From Dyadobacter fermentans (lineage in GTDB: Bacteria; Bacteroidota; Bacteroidia; Cytophagales; Spirosomataceae), in NCBI RefSeq assembly GCF_019924045.1, contig NZ_JAHXBN010000033.1:1-23495 (forward strand): a stretch of 23,495 nt of DNA, given 5' to 3'. Below, piece by piece: positions 15,107 through 23,495 of this stretch. Each line of letters begins with the position of its first letter. Positions within the stretch are counted from its first letter, which is position 1. The translations under genes were made by a program, and so were the position numbers. Under the pieces are notes generated by a model. The model did no database searches. It saw nothing but the letters and a program-made list of their open reading frames with translations, and was not told the origin of the DNA.

Positions 15107-15280
15107 TGGAAATTACGGCGAAACTGACCATCTAATTTCGTTTTCGGCTGACCAAGTCCTTTCGGTCCGAATTGACCACTCTATCTCTCTCTTCAACAGC
15201 GAGTTGACCGAAAGTCCGCGAATTATGACTGGTGGTCAATCTGCCACGGAACGGGATGGTCAGCGGCGCTGTATTTTCCA
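15107..15280 (+). mobile_element. MITE-like element copy B (174 bp)
   Basis: Starts TGGAAATTACGGCGAAACTG and ends GGCGCTGTATTTTCCA, an imperfect terminal inverted repeat of about 23 bp. TGACC boxes at 15125, 15149 and 15173 are spaced exactly 24 bp. Inverted boxes GGTCA at 15234 and 15258 are also 24 bp apart. This is the arrangement expected if the left and right ends of an IS21-like element were joined with the genes removed. It borders the dnaE2 fragment on the right. No target-site duplication is evident. Confidence 0.75.
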
Positions 15281-16295
15281 CTTCGAGGGTATTATCCCAG
15301 CTGGAAATGTTCACATCCACCGGACGTACTACGACCCCGTGCTTTCTGGCGTCGATCACAATTTGTGCAGGCTGATAAAAGCCCATCGGCTGGGAGTTCA
15401 AAAGCGCGGTCGCGAAAACATCTGGATAGTAGCACTTCATCCAGCAGGAAACATAGACCAAAAGCGTGAAGCTGGCCGCATGGCTCTCGGGAAACCCGTA
15501 ACTACCGAAACCTTCCAACTGCCGGAAAATCCGGCGCGCACATTCTTCCGTATAGCCACGTCCGGTCATACCGTCGATCAGCTTTTTTTCAAACTGGGTA
15601 ACAAGCCCGTTGAGCTTAAAGGTCGCCATGCTGCGGCGGAGCTTATCCGCTTCGGCAGGGTTGAAGCCGGCGGCTACGATGGCGATCTTCATCGCCTGCT
15701 CCTGGAACAGCGGCACGCCCAGCGTGCGGCCGAGAATATCTTCCAGCTCCTTGGAGGGATATTCCACCGACTCTTCACCGGTCCTGCGGCGCAGGTACGG
15801 GTGCACCATATCCCCCTGGATCGGGCCCGGCCGGACGATGGCGGCTTCGATTACCAGGTCATAGAAGTTTTGCGGTTTAAGCCTGGGCAGCATCGACTGT
15901 TGCGCGCGGCTTTCGATCTGGAAAACCCCGATCGTATCGGCATGCGAGATCATCTCGTATACCTTCGGATCATCCTGCGGGATAGTCGCCAGCGTGTAGG
16001 TTTTCTGGTAGTGGTTTTTTAAAAGGTCAAATCCTTTGCGGATACAGGTAAGCATGCCCAAGGCAAGCACATCGATTTTAAGAAAGCCCAGCGTATCGAT
16101 ATCGTCTTTGTTCCATTCGATATTAGTGCGGTCTTCCATCCGGGCGTTGATGATAGGGCAAAGGTCAGTGATCTTGCCCTGGGTGATCACAAACCCGCCG
16201 GTATGCTGGCCCAGCTGACGCGGAAAGCCCATGAACTGCTTGGTCAGATCGAGCACTTTCAAAAGATGCGGGTCACTGTCATACAAAAGATCATG
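15281..16295 (-). pseudogene. dnaE2: dnaE2 (error-prone polymerase), middle fragment
   Basis: About 338 codons of the DnaE2/C-family polymerase alpha subunit. Recognisable blocks are [20 protein letters not shown], the palm strand [20 protein letters not shown] with one catalytic Asp, then [38 protein letters not shown] and [18 protein letters not shown], ending [20 protein letters not shown]. The N-terminal PHP domain, the other catalytic Asp pair, and the C-terminal region are all missing. The fragment is about a third of the usual roughly 1050 residues. Both ends coincide exactly with elements: copy C at 16296 and copy B at 15280. It would have formed the damage-induced mutasome with ImuA and ImuB, but it lies 7 kb from imuA and on the opposite strand. 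Confidence 0.9.
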
Positions 16296-16459
16296 TGGAA
16301 ATTACGGCGAAACTGACGACTTGGTTTTAATTTAGTTTAACGAGCTTATCTTGGCATAATTTGACCACGCTGCCACTCCATTTACCACTAAGTTACGAAA
16401 ATCGAGACTTGTGATCAATCTGCAACGGAATGAGGTGATAAGCGGCACTGTATTTTCCA
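16296..16459 (+). mobile_element. MITE-like element copy C (164 bp)
   Basis: The first 22 bases equal copy B (TGGAAATTACGGCGAAACTG then AC), and the right end reads GATCAATCTGCAACGGAATG then GCGGCACTGTATTTTCCA. The middle is more diverged, with one TGACCA box retained. Same orientation as copies B and D. It borders the 5' side of the dnaE2 fragment on the left and the upstream region of the hybrid sensor on the right. Confidence 0.75.
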
Positions 16460-16831
16460 TTCGATGGATATTTTGTTTGCAGCGCTAACGGGTCCTGCAT
16501 CTGCGGATCTCTTCTATTTTGCAGCTAGCGGATATTACTTGGAGGTAGACGAAATACTCTAAAATGGTAGAATATTTTGTCTAATTAGGATTGAATGTAG
16601 AATTTGGTAGACGAGTTTGTATTTTTACCATTATCAGGTGTAGAACTTTTTTTCAATCAAATAGCCTGCGATGTGGTGTAAGATGTATTTATCTTCTGTT
16701 TTGTGCTGTCCTTCCCACGTTATTGGTATGCGGAGTTCCCTTGAACGATTGTCTACATAGTTTATCGTTTTAGATTGACGGCAGGCGTTTTCGGGCGCCT
16801 CTCGTGAATAAAAATACCCATTTCAGTGCTA
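16460..16831. other. Upstream region of the hybrid sensor
   Basis: AT-rich, no gene. GTAGAA occurs three times (in TGGTAGAATATTTTG near 16565, near 16597 and in GGTGTAGAAC near 16640), and TGGTAGA twice. No full TAnnTTTG promoter match; TAGTTTAT near 16760 is the closest to the start. The repeats could be regulator sites, unproven. Confidence 0.3.
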
Positions 16832-19800
16832 ATGACGTTTCCTTATCGAGTCGTATTTATCCTTTCTGTTTGGGCCAATCTGATGATCCGGCCGGTATTT
16901 GGCCAGACTTTCCGAAACCTGAGGCTTCCTGAAGGCGTATCCATTTCCAATATTAGGGCCATGGTGCAGGACCGACAGGGGTTCATCTGGTTTGCTACAT
17001 TTGATGGATTGTTCAGGTATGATTCTCATAGCCTAAAACAGTACAAGCATAGTTCGACTGACCCCAAATCCATTTCCTCGGACCTGCTGAAAGCGCTTTT
17101 TTGCGACTCAAAGGGCAATTTGTGGGTTGGTGGAAGTCGTGGGCTGGACCGCTACAACCGGGATACCGATAATTTTACGCATATCGACCACAATTTGCCC
17201 AACGACAATCCGGAAGGTAATAATCACATTTATTTCATATCCGAAGATCGGGATCATCGGATACTCGTTGGAACCGTTTTGGGGATGAATAGTCTGGTCG
17301 TCTCTAGCAGCGGGACGAAGGTTACGCATATCCTCTACCGTACCTTTGAGGGAAGCACTCAGATTATCGGATCGGCGAGCCAGACAAGCAACGGCGATTT
17401 TTGGGCAGGAAGCTTTGATGGTTTGGTCCACGTTCCACGGAAAGCAGGTCGGCCAAGAGTCTTTCGGATCGGTGGCAATGACAAGTCGACGTCACTCAAT
17501 CAATTCGCAGTCCAGTTTCTGGATGGTAAAAATGTAATCTGGCTAGGCCCTGGTTCGGGTGGTATTGTGAAATTCGAAATCGCAACTGAGACATTCCAGC
17601 CAATCTTGGATTTTGTGGCGCCGAACGGGGAGAAGCCCATCGTATATAAAATTATCTCTGACGGCAATGGTAAGATGTGGATTGCGACCTATTCCGGTTT
17701 GGCATTGTTCGATCCAGAAACCGGAAAAACCACATGGTACAGAAATCAACCTGGTAATTTACATAGTCTTCCAGATGACCTGGTTCAAAGTCTTTGCCTG
17801 GATCAGCAAGGAGGGCTTTGGCTGGGTACTTACTCGTTTGGGATCACAAATCTTTATCCGCATGCGCCCCGCTTCGAGCCATGGCCTTCGACGGCAAAAG
17901 GTGTTATGGAGATCCGTTATGCTGATTCCTTCGTCGGCATCAATAATAGCGGCACGCTTTGGCTGATTGAAAAAAATCAGAAAAAGATACAGCTGTTTGA
18001 TTCGTCCGGCGTGTTAAAGCGTTCGGTTGATCTACCCTTGCCTTCGTCCGTTCGCTACTACCGTTTTTATCTAGACGACGACAATACCCTTTGGGCTCTA
18101 GGCAATTCGGTACTAACCAGCTACAATTTTACAACCCGGGTCTCTCACGATTACCCCATGGCTTTAAAAGGCCAAAAAGACCTTGTGCCTGGCCAGGTAT
18201 TCGATATTCACGAAGATAGCCAAGGCAGGTTTTGGCTGATAGGCGAATTCGGAGCGATCCAATTTAATAAACAGACAGGCGATTTCATTAAATGGAAGTC
18301 GGTCACCTATGCTATGAGCATTTTAGAAGACTCCCGGCAGAATATCTGGATTGGCGGCAGCGACGAAGTGTTCTTGCTCCGACATGGTCACGCCGCTTTT
18401 GAAGAGCTATTTACCGACAAAGGCACAAGTGCTGGTAACTTCGCCTCGATATGGCGAATGGCGGAAGACCGGAAAGGCCGGATATGGGCTGCTACCCGCC
18501 AGGGGTTACAGCGTTTTGATTCTCAATCCGGCAAGTTCAGGATCGATCCGAAGATACAAGGCTTAAAATTCGAAGATATCCAGATTGACTCTAGCAATCA
18601 CATCTGGCTGGCCACCGAAACGGACCTTACCCGCTACCATCCCGACAAAGGAACCGTGCAAACCTATGGTGAGCGGGATGGCCTTCCATTCAGCGGAATT
18701 ACGCGACCGGCATCGAGTGTGCAGGATCTTACTGGCAGGCTATATTTTCTGGCAAACAAGGGCGTTTTTCAGTTCCTGCCGAGCCAGACTAAAGCTCAAA
18801 GTCGCCCTTCCCGCATTGTATTCACCGGATTGAAATTGTCTGATCGGGAAATAAAAGTTGGAGATGATTCCCGGTTGCTGACGCAAAATCTAGACCAAAC
18901 TGCAAGGGTAACATTACAGCATGATCAAAACATTTTCTCGATCAACTTCGCTCTGCTGAGCTTCTCCAGATCAGAACGTAACCGCTACGCGTATCGGATG
19001 GAAGGTTTCGATGACTCGTGGAAGTATTCCGGCACTCCTTCGGCAACTTATATGAACCTTCCAGCGGGCGACTATGTGTTTAGCGTGCGCGCCGCGAACG
19101 GAGATGGATATTGGATGAGAACAACCAGACAGTTACACATACGCATACTACCTCCCTGGTGGCAGTCGTGGTATGCTTATGCCGCTTACCTAGTCCTGGC
19201 CATAGGCTCGGTTTACCTTTTGACCCGCCTCCTGTGGCTACGATCTGCCCTCAGGAAAGAAAATGAGCTCCACGAAGCCAAGCTTACTTTTTTTACCAAT
19301 ATCTCCCACGAGATCCGTACCCACCTTTCATTGATCGTCGGCCCATTGGAAAAAGCGTTTGGTATCCTGTCTGACGACCATAGCGCCAAAAAACACCTGA
19401 ATTATGCCCGCGATAACTCGAGAACACTTATGGAATTGGTAGATGAGTTGCTCGATTTTCGCAAAATCCAGAATGGGAGTGTCATGATTCAGGTTCATGA
19501 GTATGACCTTGTCAAAGTCATCAAGAGCGTTCTGGCTTCGTTCGAACATTTGGCCACTCAAAAGGCGATCGAAACCCGTACAATATTCCCCGATCAGGCG
19601 ATATTGCTATGGTTCGACCTGACCCAGATGCGAAAGGTATTTTACAATTTGTTAAGCAATGCCTATAAGTTCACCCCGGAGGGCGGGAATGTAACCGTGG
19701 AGATCATTCCTCTGTCAGATGAAGTAAGCATTACCGTTACCAATAGTGGCCCGGGCATCGCTAAAAATGATCTGGAACATCTATTCAAGAACTTTTTCCA

Positions 19801-20827
19801 GGTTCCTCCGAACAACGGTGTTCAGAACGGATATGGTATCGGCCTGGCACTCGCGAAGGAAATTGTTGACCTGCATAAGGGCAATCTCTCCGTTACGAGC
19901 CGTGTTCATACTAGTGGCAACGACGGCGAAACTTCATTCCTGATCGGGATCCGAACCGGTCGAGAGCATTATGCCCGCGAGCAGCTGGTCAGCCAACAAG
20001 CTTCAATAACCACCGCCCTTGCGCTGCAACATGAAAAAGAGGCGGTGGGCAATCCTGGATTATCATCGCACAAACGCCAAACAATTTTATTGATTGAAGA
20101 CAATGACGAGCTAAGGTCTTTCGAAAGGGATCTTCTTGAAGAAGATTATCGTGTTTTGGAAGCCGCCGACGGGGCTCAGGGACTGGAACTGGCTTTTCAT
20201 CATTTGCCCGACCTTATCCTGTGCGACGTAATGATGCCAGAATTAAACGGGGTGCAGGTTTGCAGCCGGATCAAATCCGATGTCAGAACATCCCATATTC
20301 CTGTGATTTTGCTAACTGCTAGAACTGCTCTTTCACAGGTTGTTGAGGGGCTGAAAGCAGGAGCTGACAATTATCTCCTGAAGCCTTTCGATCCTGCCGT
20401 ACTGGCTTTGAAAATCAGCAATGCAATTCGCGTTAGAGAGGAATTAAGGCGGCGTTACATGACATCGATGCTTCTGGATAAAAGCAATGATGCCGGGGAT
20501 CCGGATACTGAATTCATGTTCAAACTTCGCGATATTGTTATACAAAATATTGCCGAGCCTGACTTTGATGTTCAGAAGATCTCCCATTTGGTTGGAATGA
20601 GTGTTTCAGTATTGTATCGGAAGCTTCGGGCATTGACCGGAACTACAATCAACGATTTTGTAAAAAATATCAGGATGCAGAAGGCGCTTCATTTGGTCGA
20701 ATCAGGCAAGTTCAATGTAAATGAAATAGCCTTACAGGTGGGTTACGACGACGCAAAGTACTTTAGCAAGGAGTTCAAGAAAATTTATGGAAGGAACCCG
20801 AGTCAGCTAAAGTCGCAGCCAAATTGA
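16832..20827 (+). CDS. Hybrid two-component system sensor/regulator (complete)
   Basis: 1331 residues from the ATG at 16832 (an in-frame GTG sits at 16826). Order: signal peptide (MTFPYRVVFILSVWANLMIR to VFGQ); periplasmic propeller of two-component regulator repeats to about 690; Y_Y_Y domain about 692-760; membrane helix about 778-801; histidine kinase with phospho-accepting His826 in NISHEIRTHLSLI; ATPase with LLSNAYKFTPEGG and GYGIGLAL near 1000; receiver about 1084-1200 with Asp1132 in LILCDVMMPE; AraC-type helix-turn-helix about 1244-1329 (DVQKISHLVGMSVSVLYRKL). Such proteins sense glycan fragments in the periplasm and switch on polysaccharide-use genes. The H-box has His in place of the usual Pro (HEIRTP). 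The target genes are not clear here; the surface protein at 21874 is the nearest on the same strand. Confidence 0.95.
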   Translation: MTFPYRVVFILSVWANLMIRPVFGQTFRNLRLPEGVSISNIRAMVQDRQGFIWFATFDGLFRYDSHSLKQYKHSSTDPKSISSDLLKALFCDSKGNLWVGGSRGLDRYNRDTDNFTHIDHNLPNDNPEGNNHIYFISEDRDHRILVGTVLGMNSLVVSSSGTKVTHILYRTFEGSTQIIGSASQTSNGDFWAGSFDGLVHVPRKAGRPRVFRIGGNDKSTSLNQFAVQFLDGKNVIWLGPGSGGIVKFEIATETFQPILDFVAPNGEKPIVYKIISDGNGKMWIATYSGLALFDPETGKTTWYRNQPGNLHSLPDDLVQSLCLDQQGGLWLGTYSFGITNLYPHAPRFEPWPSTAKGVMEIRYADSFVGINNSGTLWLIEKNQKKIQLFDSSGVLKRSVDLPLPSSVRYYRFYLDDDNTLWALGNSVLTSYNFTTRVSHDYPMALKGQKDLVPGQVFDIHEDSQGRFWLIGEFGAIQFNKQTGDFIKWKSVTYAMSILEDSRQNIWIGGSDEVFLLRHGHAAFEELFTDKGTSAGNFASIWRMAEDRKGRIWAATRQGLQRFDSQSGKFRIDPKIQGLKFEDIQIDSSNHIWLATETDLTRYHPDKGTVQTYGERDGLPFSGITRPASSVQDLTGRLYFLANKGVFQFLPSQTKAQSRPSRIVFTGLKLSDREIKVGDDSRLLTQNLDQTARVTLQHDQNIFSINFALLSFSRSERNRYAYRMEGFDDSWKYSGTPSATYMNLPAGDYVFSVRAANGDGYWMRTTRQLHIRILPPWWQSWYAYAAYLVLAIGSVYLLTRLLWLRSALRKENELHEAKLTFFTNISHEIRTHLSLIVGPLEKAFGILSDDHSAKKHLNYARDNSRTLMELVDELLDFRKIQNGSVMIQVHEYDLVKVIKSVLASFEHLATQKAIETRTIFPDQAILLWFDLTQMRKVFYNLLSNAYKFTPEGGNVTVEIIPLSDEVSITVTNSGPGIAKNDLEHLFKNFFQVPPNNGVQNGYGIGLALAKEIVDLHKGNLSVTSRVHTSGNDGETSFLIGIRTGREHYAREQLVSQQASITTALALQHEKEAVGNPGLSSHKRQTILLIEDNDELRSFERDLLEEDYRVLEAADGAQGLELAFHHLPDLILCDVMMPELNGVQVCSRIKSDVRTSHIPVILLTARTALSQVVEGLKAGADNYLLKPFDPAVLALKISNAIRVREELRRRYMTSMLLDKSNDAGDPDTEFMFKLRDIVIQNIAEPDFDVQKISHLVGMSVSVLYRKLRALTGTTINDFVKNIRMQKALHLVESGKFNVNEIALQVGYDDAKYFSKEFKKIYGRNPSQLKSQPN

Positions 20828-21873
20828 TCAGGATGGTATTGTAGGCAGGGTATGGAGGTCGTAAAATATCGTCTTTGGTACGAGAGTGGTATTTGATAGT
20901 ATTCTACGCATCTACAATTATTTCAGCCCTTAGGGTAAGTCTGGGCCGTCGGACTATTCTTGAAAATCGTTAAATTGATGATCCACTTTTTTCTCAGGCC
21001 CCTTACTTTTTTCGATGGTTGTGATAGTAAGTGAGTGGAGACAACGTCCATATCAGATGGTCTGATCTCCGGTTTACGTATGAAAAAATGCCGTAACGGA
21101 TGTCTGAACATGACCGTGGCTTCCGAGTGTGAGATATCGGACAGCGGCTACGTATGTAGGGGCCGTTCGTTTGTAGGCAGGATCAATTTAAGTCGACCTA
21201 GCTTTTCAGATGAAAAGCCGAAAGGGGGCGTGCCATCGACTTCCATGTTAGCTATGACGGCGTTTTTGCGAAACTTCCCAGCCGACACCTTGTTTCACAA
21301 AGCTATAAATTATGGCACTTATTAGTCTTCTACCCGTAGTTGATATTTTATCTACACATCCAAATTCCATTTATGTTTTTTGTTGAATTGTTAGGCTAAA
21401 AGCTATCGTAAGGAATGGATAAAGTTGCACTACAGATATTACGACAAAAAAGTAATACAAATTAGCCCAGATTCTCTCCCACGTCAATCGAATTAAGTTG
21501 AGAAATTTGCCGAAGAAATTTTAGGTCTACCTCCACAGTAAGATTTATTATTTCGGGTATACAATCCAGAAGTTTTTATTACGCTATACCACACTATATC
21601 ATTTACATTCTACAATTCCATGGGCTACAGGTTAGATCTGTGTGCCGAGGTTTCATAAGTGGAGTTATAACAAAAGCACTCATGCCGGATAAATTACCTC
21701 ATTCCGGCTACGTACGACTTTTCCAGGCAAAAAGCTATTGAATTGAAAGGCTGGCGGTAGATGTGTGTAGCAAAGCTGAAATTAATTTATTGATTTTTAA
21801 AATGCTGATTATGAATAAATAAAGGGAGAATAAGAGAAGAGTAAACCATTTATGGACAATTGAAAACTGTTTT
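20828..21873. other. 1-kb gene-free region
   Basis: AT-rich, with only short frames lacking motifs. It contains an 18-bp palindrome GCTTTTCA-GA-TGAAAAGC at 21201-21218 and a weak hairpin GCCGGA...TCCGGC near 21684-21708. No terminator hairpin with a T-run directly after the sensor, no tRNA or other RNA gene recognised. It may hold the promoter and regulator sites of the surface protein, or decayed genes beyond recognition. Confidence 0.4.
21201..21218. promoter_or_regulatory. 18-bp palindrome, possible operator
   Basis: GCTTTTCA, two bases, TGAAAAGC: a perfect 8-bp inverted repeat inside the gene-free region between the sensor and the surface protein. It is too tightly spaced for a hairpin loop, so a dimeric protein-binding site is more likely than an RNA structure. 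Function unknown. Confidence 0.3.
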
Positions 21874-23495
21874 ATGAAACGAAATGTACAAGTTGCCGCC
21901 ATCGCGCTTGCATCAGCGATGCTTGCCTGCTTTGGTGCGCGTGCGCAGACACCCGGAGGTGTTGCCCCGGCGGTCTGGTACCGGGCCGATGCGCCCGGCT
22001 CCGTATTCTCAGATGCTGGCTCTACCGCCGCATCCGACAACGCCACAGTCCAGCAATGGAATGAAGCGCGCGGGACAGGTAGCAACCTGATCCAGGCCAC
22101 GGCGAGCGCACGGCCGGTTTTTTCCAATAGCTCCGCGTTGGCGAATTTTAACCCTACCGTCACGTTCGACGGCAGTAACGACTTTCTGCAATTCACTGCA
22201 GGTGCAGGTGTAAATGTGATCGACAGGGCCAATGGGAGTATTTATGCTGCCGGTTATGTGAACACACTGAAACAAAGTGGCTTCGCGGGGTTTCACGCAT
22301 CGATGGATTATCCGGGCCTACATTTTTTTGGTAGCGAGAGAAACCTCCTGTTCTATACCGGTGGACCTGGTTACCAGGGAATCGGCAACTCTGGGGTGCG
22401 GACTGGCATGTTCTTCACAGCTGGTTCGGGTTGGCAGAACGGCGCTGGCACGAATGCATCATACGCCGCCGCGACGGTGTCGCTTAACGGTACGCGTACC
22501 GATTACAACGGCAGCCAGCTTTACAGTGCCAATCTGAGCACCGGTGCGCGGGATTTCCGCATTGGTGCCGATAACAACTGTGGTGCTTTCAGTGGCCAGT
22601 TGAACGAGGTGATGGTGTTCGAAGACAAACTGACCGCCGATCAGATGGACCGCCTGGAAACCTACCTAGCCATTAAATATGGAACTACTTATGCGAATGG
22701 AGCCCGCGATTATAAAAATTCGGCGGGTAACGTGGTGTGGAGCGCTACGACGAACGCCGGCTTGCAAAACAATATTGCCGGTATCGGCCGCGACGACAAT
22801 GGCGCATTGCACCAGAAGCAGTCGTGGAGTACCAATCCGGGCCGGCAGGTGTTGATCGGAACGGGGGCGCTGGCAGGCAGCAATGCAGGCAATGCCGCAG
22901 GCCTCAACAACGGACAATTCCTGATCTGGGGAGATAATGGCCTGGCGAAAACGCCGAACGTTGCCATCGCGGGTATCGGCGGCATCAGCCACCGTTTCGC
23001 GGCGGTCTGGAAGGTTCAGAACTCGGGTAACGTAGGAACGGTGCGCGTGGCGTGGGAGAAGGGCTTTTTGAATCTCAGCCTGATCCAAAGTGCGGATGCC
23101 TCGATAGATGCGTCAGACGTGGTGACGAGTATGGCAGCCAATGAGGTTACTATCAACGGGGTCGTGTATAATTATGCCGACGTGACATTGGGGAATGGCC
23201 AGTACTTCACATTTGCAGCCAAGGTTGCTGCACCAGGTGGCGTTTTCACGGATCTGAGGGTTTGGCTTAAATCCGACAAGGGTTTTACGCCGGGTGAATG
23301 GCAGGACCAATCGGGAAACTCTAACAGCTATACCCAAACAAACTCGAGTCGCCAGCCATTTACAGCAACAGCATCCTATAACTTCAACCCGATAATTGAC
23401 TTCGGAACAACAGGGGCAGATGCTCGCTTTATGGTTGTTCCGGCGGGTAAGCCTTACTCGGCCAATGGCACCAATAGCTCGGTTTTTACGATTAA
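21874..23495 (+). CDS. Large secreted surface protein with LamG-like domains (partial)
   Basis: The frame from the ATG at 21874 is open for 540 codons to the window edge without a stop. Signal peptide MKRNVQVAAIALASAMLACF, ending GARAQ. Residues about 27-270 form a LamG/concanavalin-like domain: APAVWYRADAPG, TVQQWNEARG, NPTVTFDGSNDFLQF, FRIGADNNCGAFSGQLNEVM, and the ending LETYLAIKYGTTY common to this class. About 280-450 is a second conserved module with NVVWSATTNAGLQNNIAGIG, RDD and LIWGDNG. From about 452 a second LamG-like unit starts (LRVWLKSDKG, EWQDQSGNSNSY, NFNPIIDFG). Repeated units of this type occur in giant Bacteroidota surface proteins, often exported by the type IX system with a C-terminal sorting domain; the end is outside the window. 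Probably adhesion or glycan binding. Confidence 0.88.
   Translation, partial: MKRNVQVAAIALASAMLACFGARAQTPGGVAPAVWYRADAPGSVFSDAGSTAASDNATVQQWNEARGTGSNLIQATASARPVFSNSSALANFNPTVTFDGSNDFLQFTAGAGVNVIDRANGSIYAAGYVNTLKQSGFAGFHASMDYPGLHFFGSERNLLFYTGGPGYQGIGNSGVRTGMFFTAGSGWQNGAGTNASYAAATVSLNGTRTDYNGSQLYSANLSTGARDFRIGADNNCGAFSGQLNEVMVFEDKLTADQMDRLETYLAIKYGTTYANGARDYKNSAGNVVWSATTNAGLQNNIAGIGRDDNGALHQKQSWSTNPGRQVLIGTGALAGSNAGNAAGLNNGQFLIWGDNGLAKTPNVAIAGIGGISHRFAAVWKVQNSGNVGTVRVAWEKGFLNLSLIQSADASIDASDVVTSMAANEVTINGVVYNYADVTLGNGQYFTFAAKVAAPGGVFTDLRVWLKSDKGFTPGEWQDQSGNSNSYTQTNSSRQPFTATASYNFNPIIDFGTTGADARFMVVPAGKPYSANGTNSSVFTI

Noticed and set aside
15204..16022. 272-codon plus-strand frame opposite dnaE2
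   Set aside because: Antisense shadow of a clearly recognisable DnaE2 fragment; its translation shows no family pattern.
15107..16459. dnaE2 fragment as cargo of a composite transposon between copies B and C
   Set aside because: The copies are in direct orientation, but they carry no transposase, differ in the middle and show no target duplications outside. Rearrangement scars fit as well, so I did not annotate a composite unit.
20828..21873. RNA gene or riboswitch in the 1-kb gap
   Set aside because: No tRNA-like cloverleaf, conserved riboswitch core or strong terminator could be recognised by eye.
21735..22232. 165-codon minus-strand frame over the surface-protein start
   Set aside because: Lies opposite the 540-codon LamG-type frame, which has a signal peptide and known motifs; the minus frame has a low-complexity look and no motif.

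Overview
The window comes from a member of the Bacteroidota, probably a soil or plant-associated Cytophagales such as Dyadobacter or a relative. The genus is a guess from protein style. The phylum is better supported: hybrid two-component sensors with a periplasmic propeller, lipoprotein-rich polysaccharide enzymes, and promoter matches of the TTTG / TAnnTTTG type.

Layout. (1) 1-4030: a glycan-use locus. A hybrid sensor gene is cut off by the end of an IS21-like element at the window start. It diverges from a GH5 mannanase lipoprotein, which is followed by a LuxR-type regulator whose receiver has lost its phosphorylation residues. (2) 4170-8640: a DNA-repair and SOS block in decay. It holds a frameshifted polysaccharide deacetylase, a truncated ATP-dependent DNA ligase with a small upstream partner, a small conserved protein, AlkB, and a LexA-like self-cleaving repressor. 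The repressor diverges from a broken imuA over a shared operator. An IS1182-family transposase remnant ends imuA; imuB is absent. (3) 8700-13500: visibly AT-rich accessory DNA with a small secreted protein, a secreted zinc metalloprotease, a serine-recombinase remnant, a YD-repeat-like lipoprotein, and a heavily frameshifted beta-helix surface-protein pseudogene. (4) 13500-16460: a GNAT acetyltransferase, an AraC C-terminal fragment, a secreted hypothetical protein and the middle third of dnaE2. (5) 16460-23495: a complete hybrid two-component sensor, about 1 kb of gene-free DNA, and a large LamG-like surface protein that runs off the end. Its frame stays open for 540 codons from 21874.

The main unifying observation is a family of roughly 140-175 bp non-autonomous elements (MITE-like). 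I find four copies, at 4828-4999 (inverted), 14115-14256, 15107-15280 and 16296-16459, plus a larger related end at 1-109. They begin TGGAAA, end TTTCCA or TCTCCA, and carry TGACC boxes spaced 24 bp apart, as expected of IS21-family ends. Nearly every truncated gene in the window stops exactly at one of these element ends: the first sensor, the ligase, the AraC gene and both ends of dnaE2. They therefore look like the agents or scars of rearrangement that dismantled the ImuA-ImuB-DnaE2 mutasome while leaving its repressor and alkB intact.

I do not see a convincing complete, undescribed multi-gene system. The most promising items are the element family and its link to gene breakpoints, the orphaned repressor-alkB unit with its operator, the phosphorylation-dead regulator paired with a mannanase, and two small conserved proteins in the repair block.
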